The notes under the pieces: model-generated | The model's input: only the letters and a program-made list of their open reading frames with translations | The model's database searches: none | Told to the model about the DNA's origin: nothing | Source of the DNA: Grimontia celer | GTDB lineage: Bacteria > Pseudomonadota > Gammaproteobacteria > Enterobacterales > Vibrionaceae | NCBI RefSeq assembly: GCF_900055185.1 | Contig: NZ_FIZX01000001.1 | Span: forward strand, 1,612,001 to 1,676,000 | Direction: 5' to 3' | DNA length: 64,000 bases | Shown here: positions 10,113-18,180 of the stretch, in pieces | Numbering within the stretch: the first letter of the stretch is position 1 | Layout of the letters: every line of letters starts with the position of its first letter | Made by a program: the position numbers and the translations under genes

Positions 10113-10880
10113 TTATGCATTCAGCAGTTTACGCGCAGATTCCACCACCACTTTGATAGAGCGTGCTTCGGTTGCTGCCATGGTTTCTGCATTCGGGATT
10201 TCTTTTTGTGTGCGGTTGACGATAACACCCGCGACACAACCCGCTTTCAAACCAGAGCTTGCGCACATGGTCAGCAGCGTGGCTGATTCCATTTCAAAGT
10301 TCAATACGCCCATTGCTTGCCATTCTTCCATCGAACCCTGGAAACGACGAACAACACGACCACTGAAGGTGTCGTAACGCTCCTGGCCTGGGTAGAAGGT
10401 ATCGCTTGAAGCCGTTACGCCAGTGTGAACCGCTGCACCTGATTCGTCGGCCGCCTGCTTCATCGCGGTGGTGACGTCGAAATCAGGCACTGCTGGAAAT
10501 TCCATTGGCGCAAAATGTAGGCTCGCACCATCAAGGCGAACTGAACCTGTGGTCACAATGATGTCGCCCACATTGATGTGTGGCTGAATCGCACCTGTGG
10601 TACCAACACGAAGGAAAGTACGAACACCCAGCTGCGCCAACTCTTCCACTGCAATCGACGTTGAAGGGCCGCCAATACCGGTTGAACAAACCACCACTGA
10701 TTGCCCATCCAGCTTACCCAGGAATAAGGTGTACTCACGGTGGCTAGCCAGGAACTTAGGCGAATCCATCAGGTCTGCAATTTTCTCCACACGCGCCGGA
10801 TCGCCCGGAATAATCGCCATGGTTGCGCCTTCAAGATCAGATAGGTTAACGCCCAGGTGGAAAACAGTTTGCTCGGTCAT
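10113..10880 (-). CDS. udp: Uridine phosphorylase
   Basis: Cytoplasmic enzyme that splits uridine with phosphate into uracil and ribose-1-phosphate (pyrimidine salvage). The 255-residue length matches E. coli Udp (about 253). The N-terminus [14 protein letters not shown], the phosphate-loop region [12 protein letters not shown], and the purine/uridine phosphorylase signature [16 protein letters not shown] are visible, as is the late FEMESATL motif that holds the ribose. The start has AAAGGAG seven to eight bases upstream. The promoter region contains paired CRP sites and a CytR-like box (see separate entry), so control by cAMP-CRP and CytR is likely. Confidence 0.96.
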   Translation of the reverse strand: MTEQTVFHLGVNLSDLEGATMAIIPGDPARVEKIADLMDSPKFLASHREYTLFLGKLDGQSVVVCSTGIGGPSTSIAVEELAQLGVRTFLRVGTTGAIQPHINVGDIIVTTGSVRLDGASLHFAPMEFPAVPDFDVTTAMKQAADESGAAVHTGVTASSDTFYPGQERYDTFSGRVVRRFQGSMEEWQAMGVLNFEMESATLLTMCASSGLKAGCVAGVIVNRTQKEIPNAETMAATEARSIKVVVESARKLLNA

Positions 10881-10969
10881 TATTGGCTCCTTTCATCGGT
10901 CAACGTTTTTAAAACCGATATCAGTGATAACAAAAGCTCCTCTTAGCGGGAGCAAAAATCTATGCTCCC

Positions 10970-11063
10970 ACCATACTGCCAATGGAGAATATTAACGTGA
11001 CGAGAATCACCTCAATGGAAATTTCATTTCATTACATTGCATTTATTGGTGATACATATCACT
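10970..11063 (-). promoter_or_regulatory. udp promoter with two CRP sites and a CytR-like box
   Basis: Two GTGA-N6-TCAC sites occur at 10996-11011 and 11048-11063, with centres 52 bases apart. A -10-like TATGGT (minus strand) at 10970-10975 puts the start of transcription near 10963, so the CRP centres fall at about -40.5 and -92.5. This is the spacing known at E. coli CytR-regulated promoters (deoP2, udp). ATTGCATT at 11036-11043, between the CRP sites, resembles a CytR octamer. Sites and distances are seen; CytR binding is inferred. Confidence 0.8.
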
Positions 11064-13465
11064 TAAACAGATTTAAGACCGCGGTAAGTTTCACCGACAC
11101 TATCGTTGCTACCTCCAACGTTGCCTTTGTCTTTGAACCGCAGCAGTCTCAATGCGTTTAGCGTCACGATGGCCGTTGCTCCGCTGTCAGCGAGTACCGC
11201 AACCCATAACCCCGTAAAACCGAGCACACTGGTCACCAAAAACAACGCTTTTAATCCCACCGCCAATGCAACGTTTTGTCGAACGTTGCGCATCGTAGCG
11301 CGGGATAGTGCTATCACAGCTGGGATTTGTTCAATACGGTTCTGACTCAGTGCAATGTCGGCAGTTTCCAGCGCCACATCAGTACCGCCGCCCATAGCAA
11401 TACCGATGGTAGCTGACTTCATAGCGGGTGCGTCGTTAATACCATCTCCGACCATCGCCACGCGGTGTTTTAGCGCAATTTCATGGATAGCATCGACTTT
11501 GCCTTCCGGCATCAATCCCGCCCTGAACTCCATGTTCAAACTTTCTGCCAATCCGGCAGCAGCATGAGGGTTGTCCCCGGTTAGCATCACAGAGCGCACA
11601 CCTACATTGTTCAGCGCATTCACTGTTGTTTTGGCGGTTGCCCTCAATTCATCGCGCCACGCCAATGCACCGCTGGCAATACCGTCGACAAACACAATCG
11701 CGACGGTTTTGCCTTGGTCTGCAATCTGTTGTGCGGCTTTTTGTCGATCGCTACCGACTAAGTAATGCTCATCTAATTTGTCGAGAGCCAGCACTTCAAT
11801 GTGCTTACCATCCACTTCACCCGAAACACCTTTACCTGCCGTTGCGAGAACATTGTCAGCGGTAAGAGTGGCCACCCCTCTTGCGTTGGCTGCTTCAATC
11901 ACGGCTTTTGCCAATGGATGATGAGAGCCTTGCTCTACCGCTGCGGCTTGGGCCAGAAGCACGTTTTCATCGCTTTCCCAGCTCAGTACATCGGTAACAA
12001 CCGGTTTACCTTCTGTCAGCGTGCCTGTTTTATCAAAAGCTACCCATTCCACTTTACTCAGGGCTTCAAGCGCAGCGCCGCCTTTGATGAGCGCTCCTTG
12101 CCTCGCTGCCGTCGCGAGACCAGATGTCATCGCCGCAGGCGTGGAAATGACCAACGCACAAGGGCAGGCAATCAGCAACAGCGCCAAACCGCGATAAATC
12201 CACGTATCCCAACTTTCACCGAACATCATCGGTGGAATCACCACCACCAGCGCGGCGAGCACAATCATCAGTGGCGTGTACCAGCGGCTGAATCGGTCGA
12301 TAAATCTTTCTACAGGCGCGCGACGTGACTCTGCATCTTCAATCAAATTCAGAATGCGGTCGATGGCACTTTCGCCTTGTTTTGACACGACTTCCAAAGA
12401 AACCAGACGATCGACAGCTAACGAGCCGGCAAGAACCTTTTCGCCTTGCTGTTTTTCTACGGGAATGGACTCTCCTGTCAGGGCACTCATATCAAAGGCT
12501 GCAATGTCACTTTTCAAGTGCGCATCGGCTGGCAATCTGCCCCCTGGTGCGATTTCGATGATGTGTCCCGGCTGCAAAGACGACACGGAGACAGACTCTT
12601 TTCTGCCATCTTCAAATATGCGGGTCACCGTTTCGGGCACCAATGCCATCAGTGCTTGAATGCCTGCACGCGCTTTTGCAGAAGCGTAGCCTTCCAAGCG
12701 TTCGCCAATCAGGAACAGGACTAACACCATGGCGGCTTCAATAGTTTCACCAAGATAAAGAGCACCGAACGCGGCAATTGACATCAGGGTTTCAATTGAG
12801 AACGGCGAGCCAGAGCGTCCAAGGGTGATGGCTTTCTTCACAATTGGGATAAGACCGATCACTGTCGCCAGTGTGAACAACGCAGAGCCAGCGTCTGGCA
12901 TCCACTGAGACAACACCGCAGCAAATGTCATCACCGCGATGAGTGAGATTAGTAATCCGTCTTTTTTCAGGGTGGCGAGCCAGCCAGATTCCGTTTCGGG
13001 CGGTTTACTTCCTGTGACGTCAAGCAACGGAAAACCTGTTTTTGCGGCCTTAGCTTCAATCTGAGCTTTCAGCGAATCGCTGTCAGCTTGGTTAAGGGTG
13101 ACGATGAGCTTTTCGGTCGCAAAACGGACTTGTGCAGATTCAACACCACCGATGCCTTTAAGCGCGGTTTCGAGCTTATTGGCACAGCTTGGACAGTCCA
13201 TGTTGGTGACACGCCACTGGAGGCTGTCCGCTGAAGGCGTTGGTTCAGAAGGGCTAGTAGAATGTTGCGATTGGCTGCTGCATGTTTGACTGCTGCAACA
13301 GCCTTTGGGCGCCGGATCGTCAGTATCTCCGTCCGTCACCTCTGTCGTCGAGCAGCTGGTTTCGCTCACCGTCGCTGACGAACAGCACGTATCGAGCTTA
13401 GATTCAGGTTTAGTGCTGTGTTGCACGGGGTTTTGGCATTTCACTGAATGACATGAATGGCACAT
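11063..13465 (-). CDS. zntA: Zn/Cd/Pb-exporting P1B-type ATPase with Cys-rich N-terminus
   Basis: 800-residue inner-membrane pump that exports zinc, cadmium or lead using ATP. The first 70 residues hold nine cysteines (2, 5, 10, 27, 28, 38, 56, 57, 62) plus His, probably a metal-binding tail. An HMA domain with NMDCPSC (Cys91/94) follows. Then come membrane helices, the actuator loop (ALTGES), the CPC metal site (IACPCALV), the phosphorylation motif DKTGT, the HP motif (HHPLAKA) and the hinge GDGINDAP. This set fits the ZntA/CadA group rather than copper pumps. A MerR-type operator lies directly upstream. No zntR gene is in the window. Confidence 0.93.
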   Translation of the reverse strand: MCHSCHSVKCQNPVQHSTKPESKLDTCCSSATVSETSCSTTEVTDGDTDDPAPKGCCSSQTCSSQSQHSTSPSEPTPSADSLQWRVTNMDCPSCANKLETALKGIGGVESAQVRFATEKLIVTLNQADSDSLKAQIEAKAAKTGFPLLDVTGSKPPETESGWLATLKKDGLLISLIAVMTFAAVLSQWMPDAGSALFTLATVIGLIPIVKKAITLGRSGSPFSIETLMSIAAFGALYLGETIEAAMVLVLFLIGERLEGYASAKARAGIQALMALVPETVTRIFEDGRKESVSVSSLQPGHIIEIAPGGRLPADAHLKSDIAAFDMSALTGESIPVEKQQGEKVLAGSLAVDRLVSLEVVSKQGESAIDRILNLIEDAESRRAPVERFIDRFSRWYTPLMIVLAALVVVIPPMMFGESWDTWIYRGLALLLIACPCALVISTPAAMTSGLATAARQGALIKGGAALEALSKVEWVAFDKTGTLTEGKPVVTDVLSWESDENVLLAQAAAVEQGSHHPLAKAVIEAANARGVATLTADNVLATAGKGVSGEVDGKHIEVLALDKLDEHYLVGSDRQKAAQQIADQGKTVAIVFVDGIASGALAWRDELRATAKTTVNALNNVGVRSVMLTGDNPHAAAGLAESLNMEFRAGLMPEGKVDAIHEIALKHRVAMVGDGINDAPAMKSATIGIAMGGGTDVALETADIALSQNRIEQIPAVIALSRATMRNVRQNVALAVGLKALFLVTSVLGFTGLWVAVLADSGATAIVTLNALRLLRFKDKGNVGGSNDSVGETYRGLKSV

Positions 13466-13496
13466 AGGTTTATCTCCTTAACCAATTTTCATATTC

Positions 13497-13528
13497 AGTG
13501 TAAACCTTGGAGCCTACTCCAAGGTCAA
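13497..13528 (-). promoter_or_regulatory. ZntR/MerR-type promoter-operator of zntA
   Basis: On the minus strand, -35 TTGACC (13523-13528) and -10 TACACT (13497-13502) are separated by 20 bases. This overlong spacer is typical of MerR-family promoters. A perfect dyad, ACCTTGGAG-N4-CTCCAAGGT (13504-13525), fills the spacer. E. coli zntA has the same layout for ZntR. Confidence 0.88.
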
Positions 13529-13543
13529 CCAAAACCTGTGATA

Positions 13544-14017
13544 TTACTTCAATCTATCTAATACAACCTGTGTATCCAGCACATCAGGGAACTCGCGGTA
13601 GTCCAGCCCCGCGTCAAAAACATACTGTGTCACCAGCCGTTTTGCCGAACTGAGCAGCGCTTCAGCATCCCACGGTTTTTCGAAATAACGTTCGATACTG
13701 GCACTGTTGATGGCTTCAATGGTGTCAGCATGGGTGGCCTGCCCCGTCAGCAACACTTTGCGGGTAAAACGAAAACGGGGATCGAGCGACACTTCAGTTA
13801 ACAGCTCCACACCAGTTTTCTCAGGCATCACGTGGTCGGAGATGATCAATGCAACGTGCTCGCCTTCTGCGTCCAGTTCATCAATCAGTTCCAAAGCTTC
13901 ATCCGCAGACTCACAATCTTCAATATGAAATGCGGTTGCCAGAGGAGAGAGATCTTTCAGCACCGCACTCAGCACTTCACGCTGATCATCAACGCAAATG
14001 ATGTTTACTTTTTCCAT
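13544..14017 (-). CDS. Single-domain response regulator (receiver)
   Basis: 157 residues, one receiver domain plus a short C-terminal helical tail and no DNA-binding domain. Acidic pocket D10/D11, phospho-acceptor D61 in SDHVMP, switch T91 in LLTGQA, and K114 in EKPW are all present. D61, T91 and K114 fall at the same positions as the equivalent residues of the receivers at 19683 (which has Asn at 91) and 21635, so these are paralogues. I chose the Met at 14017 because AGAGGG lies just upstream and the receiver fold starts there. The gene sits 17 bases downstream of a DASS transporter, so the two are probably co-transcribed. The partner kinase is not adjacent; the kinase at 19683 is a candidate. 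Confidence 0.85.
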   Translation of the reverse strand: MEKVNIICVDDQREVLSAVLKDLSPLATAFHIEDCESADEALELIDELDAEGEHVALIISDHVMPEKTGVELLTEVSLDPRFRFTRKVLLTGQATHADTIEAINSASIERYFEKPWDAEALLSSAKRLVTQYVFDAGLDYREFPDVLDTQVVLDRLK

Positions 14018-14034
14018 CTGTTTCCCTCTTATCG

Positions 14035-15450
14035 TTATAGGAACTCGACCATTCGGAGTATCCAAACCATCACAAAACTGAGCGCGACACCAACCACGCC
14101 CAAGATAACACCCACTTTTGCCATTTGGTTGCTACTTACATGACCCGTCGCATGCGCTAATGCATTCGGCGGTGTACTGATTGGCAAAGACATGCCCAGT
14201 GAAGCTGCAAACGTCACAACAAGGATCAATGTGGTTTCACCGCCAAGTGGCGAAAGTGAAACCATAGAAACACCCAGCGCTGCCATGATCGGCATGAGCA
14301 AGTTTGCCGTTGCTGTGTGAGACATAAAATTCGCCATCAGCAAGCACAGTGCTGCTGCGCCAAGGAGCACAATTTCCGGCGCGTAGTTTTCAAATGGAAT
14401 GCTGTTCACCAGTAGCGCCGCCAGTCCGGTTTTATCCAGCGCGAGACCCAATGCAAAACCACCTGACACCAGCCAGAGCACATCCCAGGAAACCTTTTTC
14501 AGATCTTCTTTATTGATGATGCCTGTCATAGAGAAGACAGCGACAGGTATCAACGCAACAGTGTAAGAGTTCATGCCATGGCTTGAGCCCATCAACCATA
14601 GAAGCACAGTAACCGCAAAGGTCACGTATACGGTGATAGCTTTCGGCGTTTTCAGGAAGCGTCCTTTGATTGAAAGGGAGATTTGGTTTTCATCCGACGG
14701 GAACAGGAAACAAAGTAACACCCACGCCAGCAAAAGCATGACGATGACAAACGGCACACCAAATGCCATCCACTCGCCAAAAGTGATGAGGTTATCCCCC
14801 GTCAGATATTTCAGGGCAATGGCGTTTGGTGGCGTACCGATTGGGGTGCCGATGCCACCAATGTTTGCCGCCACTGGAATGGAGAGCGCAAATGCAATTT
14901 TTCCCGGATCATTTGGCTTAAATACCGCAAGGATTGGCGTCAGAATCGCCAGCATCATGGCGGTTGTTGCCGTGTTGGACATGAACATGGAGAAGATGGC
15001 GGTGATCATCATCAAACCCGCCATCACCATTTGTGGCCTGTTCCCAAAAGGCTTCAGTAAGACGCGCGCAAGGTTGATGTCTAAACGATATTTGGTCGCT
15101 GCCATGGCAAGGAAGAATCCACCCAAAAACAGCATGATAATAGGGCTCGCAAACGTCGCCATGATGGTGTTGTATTGCAGCAAGTCGCCGAACTCTGCGC
15201 TTCCTGCATTGCTACGAAACCAGATTAGCCCTTTGTCCGAGAGAAACAGCAGTTCCAGTACAATCACCACCACCGAAGTGGCATAGATTGGAATGGGTTC
15301 TAATACCCAACACAGTGCTGCCAGCAAAAACAGAGCAATCGCACGCTGCTGCATCACAGTTAGGGTTTCAAATGGAAATGCTGACGCGGGAAGAATCAAC
15401 ACCAGCAAGGGGATAAGAATTGGAAGTATGTATTTCGCCTGAATGCGCAT
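14035..15450 (-). CDS. DASS-family (SLC13) sodium-dicarboxylate/anion symporter
   Basis: 471 residues, many membrane helices. It should import C4-dicarboxylates, citrate or a related anion with sodium. The two SNT signature motifs of the family are visible, MSNTATTAM in the first half and SHTATANLL in the second, with GTPPNAIAL and STPPNALAH after them as in VcINDY. Start chosen at the MRIQAKYIL methionine (AAGGGA upstream); an upstream extension of 54 codons is hydrophilic and unlikely. A miniature repeat element sits 65 bases upstream, probably in the promoter zone. The receiver gene follows 17 bases downstream. Confidence 0.9.
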   Translation of the reverse strand: MRIQAKYILPILIPLLVLILPASAFPFETLTVMQQRAIALFLLAALCWVLEPIPIYATSVVVIVLELLFLSDKGLIWFRSNAGSAEFGDLLQYNTIMATFASPIIMLFLGGFFLAMAATKYRLDINLARVLLKPFGNRPQMVMAGLMMITAIFSMFMSNTATTAMMLAILTPILAVFKPNDPGKIAFALSIPVAANIGGIGTPIGTPPNAIALKYLTGDNLITFGEWMAFGVPFVIVMLLLAWVLLCFLFPSDENQISLSIKGRFLKTPKAITVYVTFAVTVLLWLMGSSHGMNSYTVALIPVAVFSMTGIINKEDLKKVSWDVLWLVSGGFALGLALDKTGLAALLVNSIPFENYAPEIVLLGAAALCLLMANFMSHTATANLLMPIMAALGVSMVSLSPLGGETTLILVVTFAASLGMSLPISTPPNALAHATGHVSSNQMAKVGVILGVVGVALSFVMVWILRMVEFL

Positions 15451-15514
15451 AATCGCTTGTAGTCCCTTAAAAGCTAAAACGCCCACTTCGAAACCTGCCG
15501 AATCCGTGGGCAAC

Positions 15515-15783
15515 TTAGGGGCTGTTAACCTATGGTGGTTAATTCTTGTTCTAGCCAAAAGCGTTTTAGGTGCGCCGAGGTGTTTGCCGCCTAGCATTCT
15601 AAGCAAATACACCTTAACAAAGCGTAAAACGCTTTTGGCAGAACTCTGCGGGCAGCGTTTTTGGCGGCTTTCTTCTGCGTTATCAGCTTCTCATGTAGAC
15701 AAGCTACACATCGAAGCCTCTGCCTTGAATAAAGCCGCCACAAACTGCTGCAAAAATCATCACCAAAGGTCAACAGCCCCTAA
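15515..15783. mobile_element. MITE-like element, 269 bp, with 26-bp terminal inverted repeats
   Basis: The ends read TTAGGGGCTGTTAACCTATG and, on the other strand, TTAGGGGCTGTTGACCTTTG; 22 of 26 terminal bases match. Inside are a perfect 14-base inverted repeat (15555-15568 with 15625-15638), whose 56-base loop is itself partly palindromic, and a small TGTAG/CTACA hairpin. No convincing coding sequence. Target duplication is unclear: TTA/TAA at the ends could be part of the repeat. Probably a non-autonomous element moved by a transposase elsewhere. Confidence 0.75.
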
Positions 15784-15878
15784 TATATTGCGCGCAATAC
15801 CGTTCGGAGTTACTGAATTAGATCAATAAAATGCGGTGTATTTTCAATGGTCTGTATACCCAAATTTTCAAATAAAAA

Positions 15879-15900
15879 AAGGACGCTCAGTGGCGTCCTT
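15879..15900 (-). terminator. Intrinsic terminator after MATE gene
   Basis: Stem AAGGACGC / GCGTCCTT, followed on the minus strand by a T-run. Confidence 0.9.
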
Positions 15901-15920
15901 TAGCAAAGTCATCGTTTTAT

Positions 15921-17396
15921 CTAAGAGCGTGGTGTGTTCTTCGAGATGTCCTCGTCCGATAGCAACTCATCAGCATCTTCCGCCATCATCTCTCGACAGC
16001 TTGTCAGCCCTGCCGCCGGAACATTCGGTTCGACAGGAACGATATCCTCTTCTTTCTCTTCATGGTCATCTGCCAATTGGTTGATCAGGCGTTGAACGAG
16101 GAAGTAGCCCGCAATACCGAACAGCACCGAACCCACAGCCTGACCGATCAGCACACCTTCTGCACCTGCATGTTGACCACCAATATACACAAACGGAATC
16201 GTACCCAGTGTCGCCTTGCCGACATTGAGCATGGTCGACCATGTTGGGCGGTTTAGATTGTTAAACGCGGCATTAGAGACAAACAATGTGCCATTGAAGA
16301 TGAAAGTGATCGCGATGTAGGTACAGAACAGTGCAACCATAGAGGCAGCATCGCCATTCAGACTGAACGCATCAATGATAAGCCCCTGAGAAAAGTAAAG
16401 AATGATCGCAACACCTACACAGTACGCAGTCACGAATTTCACCGAGTCACTCAGGGTCAATCGAACCCGATCAAACCGAAGCGCACCGTAGTTCTGTCCA
16501 AGGATCGGGCCCACTGCCCCTGACAGCGAGAATATCAACGCAAATGACACGGGTAATAAACGCCCCATCACCGCATAACCCGCTACGTAATCTGCACCAA
16601 ATTTCGCGATTTGCGCAGTCACAATCGCGTTCCCGATCGGCGTTGCGGTATTAGTGATGATCGCTGGGCCAGCAATGTTGGTGATAGCTTTGAAGTGCGT
16701 TTTTAAATCTTCCAACGTCGGCATGGTGACCAGGTCATGCTTACGATGCACCGCCTGAAACGCCACACCAAACATGACGAAGCGAGATATCAAGGAAGCG
16801 GTTGCTGCGCCTTCCACGCCCATAGACAAGGCAAAGATAAAGATAGGGTCTAACACAGCGTTGGCAGCACCGGCAGCCAAAGTTGCTGACATGGAACGCT
16901 TAGCATCTCCCACTCCTCTTAACGCTGCACCACCAGCCATACCCATAGCCATCAATGGCGCACCCGGAAGCAAAATCCAGAGGAAGTCGCTGGCTTTCTC
17001 AGCCGCTTCTCCCTCTGCACCAATGGATGCAAGGATGGGATCAAGGAAAGCCAGAATAACACCGGCCGTGAGAATGCTGACCAAGGCAGCAAATACCATG
17101 ACACTGCCTGTGATTTTCCGCGCTTCTTCGCGCTGACCCGCTCCAAGCGCCCGGCTAACTAAAGCGCCCATAGCGATGGAGGTACCAATAGAAACTGATG
17201 TTGAGAAAAAGATGATGGTACCGGCAAAGCCAACGGCAGCGGCGAGCTCGACTTGTCCGAGTAAGCTGATGAAAAACATGTCAGCCAAGTCGACTAAAAA
17301 CAGCGCCATCAGACCCACTGCACCGGATGTCGACATCACGGTGATGTGGCGCATAATGGAGCCATTAACAAACTTGGCCTGAGATTGGTTTGGCAT
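15921..17396 (-). CDS. MATE-family multidrug/organic cation efflux pump
   Basis: 491 residues, about 12 membrane helices in two related halves. It exports drugs or cationic compounds in exchange for protons or sodium. Visible family features are the N-terminal helix with SGAVGLMALFLVDLADMFFI, GTSIAMGALVSRALGAG in the first half, and GQNYGALRFDRV at the equivalent place in the second. A hydrophilic acidic tail of about 45 residues (HEEKEEDIVP) extends the C-terminus beyond the usual family end. It has its own terminator, so it is probably a single-gene unit. Substrate cannot be told from sequence. Confidence 0.9.
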   Translation of the reverse strand: MPNQSQAKFVNGSIMRHITVMSTSGAVGLMALFLVDLADMFFISLLGQVELAAAVGFAGTIIFFSTSVSIGTSIAMGALVSRALGAGQREEARKITGSVMVFAALVSILTAGVILAFLDPILASIGAEGEAAEKASDFLWILLPGAPLMAMGMAGGAALRGVGDAKRSMSATLAAGAANAVLDPIFIFALSMGVEGAATASLISRFVMFGVAFQAVHRKHDLVTMPTLEDLKTHFKAITNIAGPAIITNTATPIGNAIVTAQIAKFGADYVAGYAVMGRLLPVSFALIFSLSGAVGPILGQNYGALRFDRVRLTLSDSVKFVTAYCVGVAIILYFSQGLIIDAFSLNGDAASMVALFCTYIAITFIFNGTLFVSNAAFNNLNRPTWSTMLNVGKATLGTIPFVYIGGQHAGAEGVLIGQAVGSVLFGIAGYFLVQRLINQLADDHEEKEEDIVPVEPNVPAAGLTSCREMMAEDADELLSDEDISKNTPRS

Positions 17397-17464
17397 GAAA
17401 AGTCCTGTTTTCTTTATGGTTTTATCGCTGTTTTAGAGCTAACAGACTATGATGCCATGAAAAA

Positions 17465-17483
17465 AAGGTGCCTCAAGCACCTT
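17465..17483 (-). terminator. Intrinsic terminator after CBS gene
   Basis: Stem AAGGTGC / GCACCTT with T-run on the minus strand, between the CBS gene and the MATE gene. Confidence 0.85.
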
Positions 17484-17516
17484 CTTTGATACAACACGTT
17501 CAATTTGTTCGAATGA

Positions 17517-17936
17517 TTAAACTGGATGGTGGAAACAGTCGTCAATCTGAGTCGCTATAGCACGCAAAATATCTCGGCGAGAGATAACGCCCACCAACCT
17601 TTCGTCTTCGTCAATCACTGGATAGACCTTTGGTTTCGCAGGCAGCATTTCTTCCGCTAAACGAATAATGCTGTCATCTGGCAAAACCGCCTTCACATCA
17701 CTGTGCATACAGTCTGCGACGTTGTGGCTGTCTTGGCAGTGATAGCCAGCCTTAAGCAGCTTGTGAATCAAATCCTGTTCGGAAAGGAATCCAACCACTT
17801 TATTTCTGTCGTCAACGACGGGTCCACCCGTCTGGTTGGCACTGAGCATTTTCTCCAATGCCCTGGAAAGTGGCATGGAAGAGCTGAACGTAACAGGTCG
17901 CTTGTTCATGTAATCTTTTACTTTAATCGATTCCAT
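17517..17936 (-). CDS. Tandem CBS-domain protein
   Basis: 139 residues made of two CBS domains only (about 8-63 and 74-130), with the usual VKDYM and PVVDDRNKVVGFLSEQDLI and VIDEDERLVGVISRRDIL motifs. A CBS pair typically binds adenine nucleotides such as AMP or ATP and senses energy or redox state. There is no attached enzyme or channel domain. It has a Cys pair (HCQDS, DCMHS) between the domains. Own terminator, no obvious operon partner. Target unknown. Confidence 0.88.
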   Translation of the reverse strand: MESIKVKDYMNKRPVTFSSSMPLSRALEKMLSANQTGGPVVDDRNKVVGFLSEQDLIHKLLKAGYHCQDSHNVADCMHSDVKAVLPDDSIIRLAEEMLPAKPKVYPVIDEDERLVGVISRRDILRAIATQIDDCFHHPV

Positions 17937-18133
17937 GCATCCCCCTTGCTTTTGTATGAGATGTTATAAGGGTCTATCTCCCTTAAGGTCCGTTGACCTT
18001 TTGACAGGGATAAATCTCCGCGCTTACTTCCTAACAGTGTTGACCAAGCTGGAAAAATTACTAGTTATCACGAAGGTATTTTTATGCTTTGTCACAAATG
18101 AAAGAGCGAATCGGCACCAAAGTCATTACAAAA

Positions 18134-18157
18134 AAGCCGACGAATAATCGTCGGCTT
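18134..18157 (-). terminator. Intrinsic terminator after DUF945 gene
   Basis: Stem AAGCCGACGA / TCGTCGGCTT, T-run on the minus strand. Confidence 0.9.
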
Positions 18158-18180
18158 TCAGTAAATCAAGACGCTTATGG

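Noticed and set aside
15591-15773. 60-codon frame inside the 269-bp element
   Set aside because: It crosses the internal hairpins, has no ribosome site and no recognisable protein.
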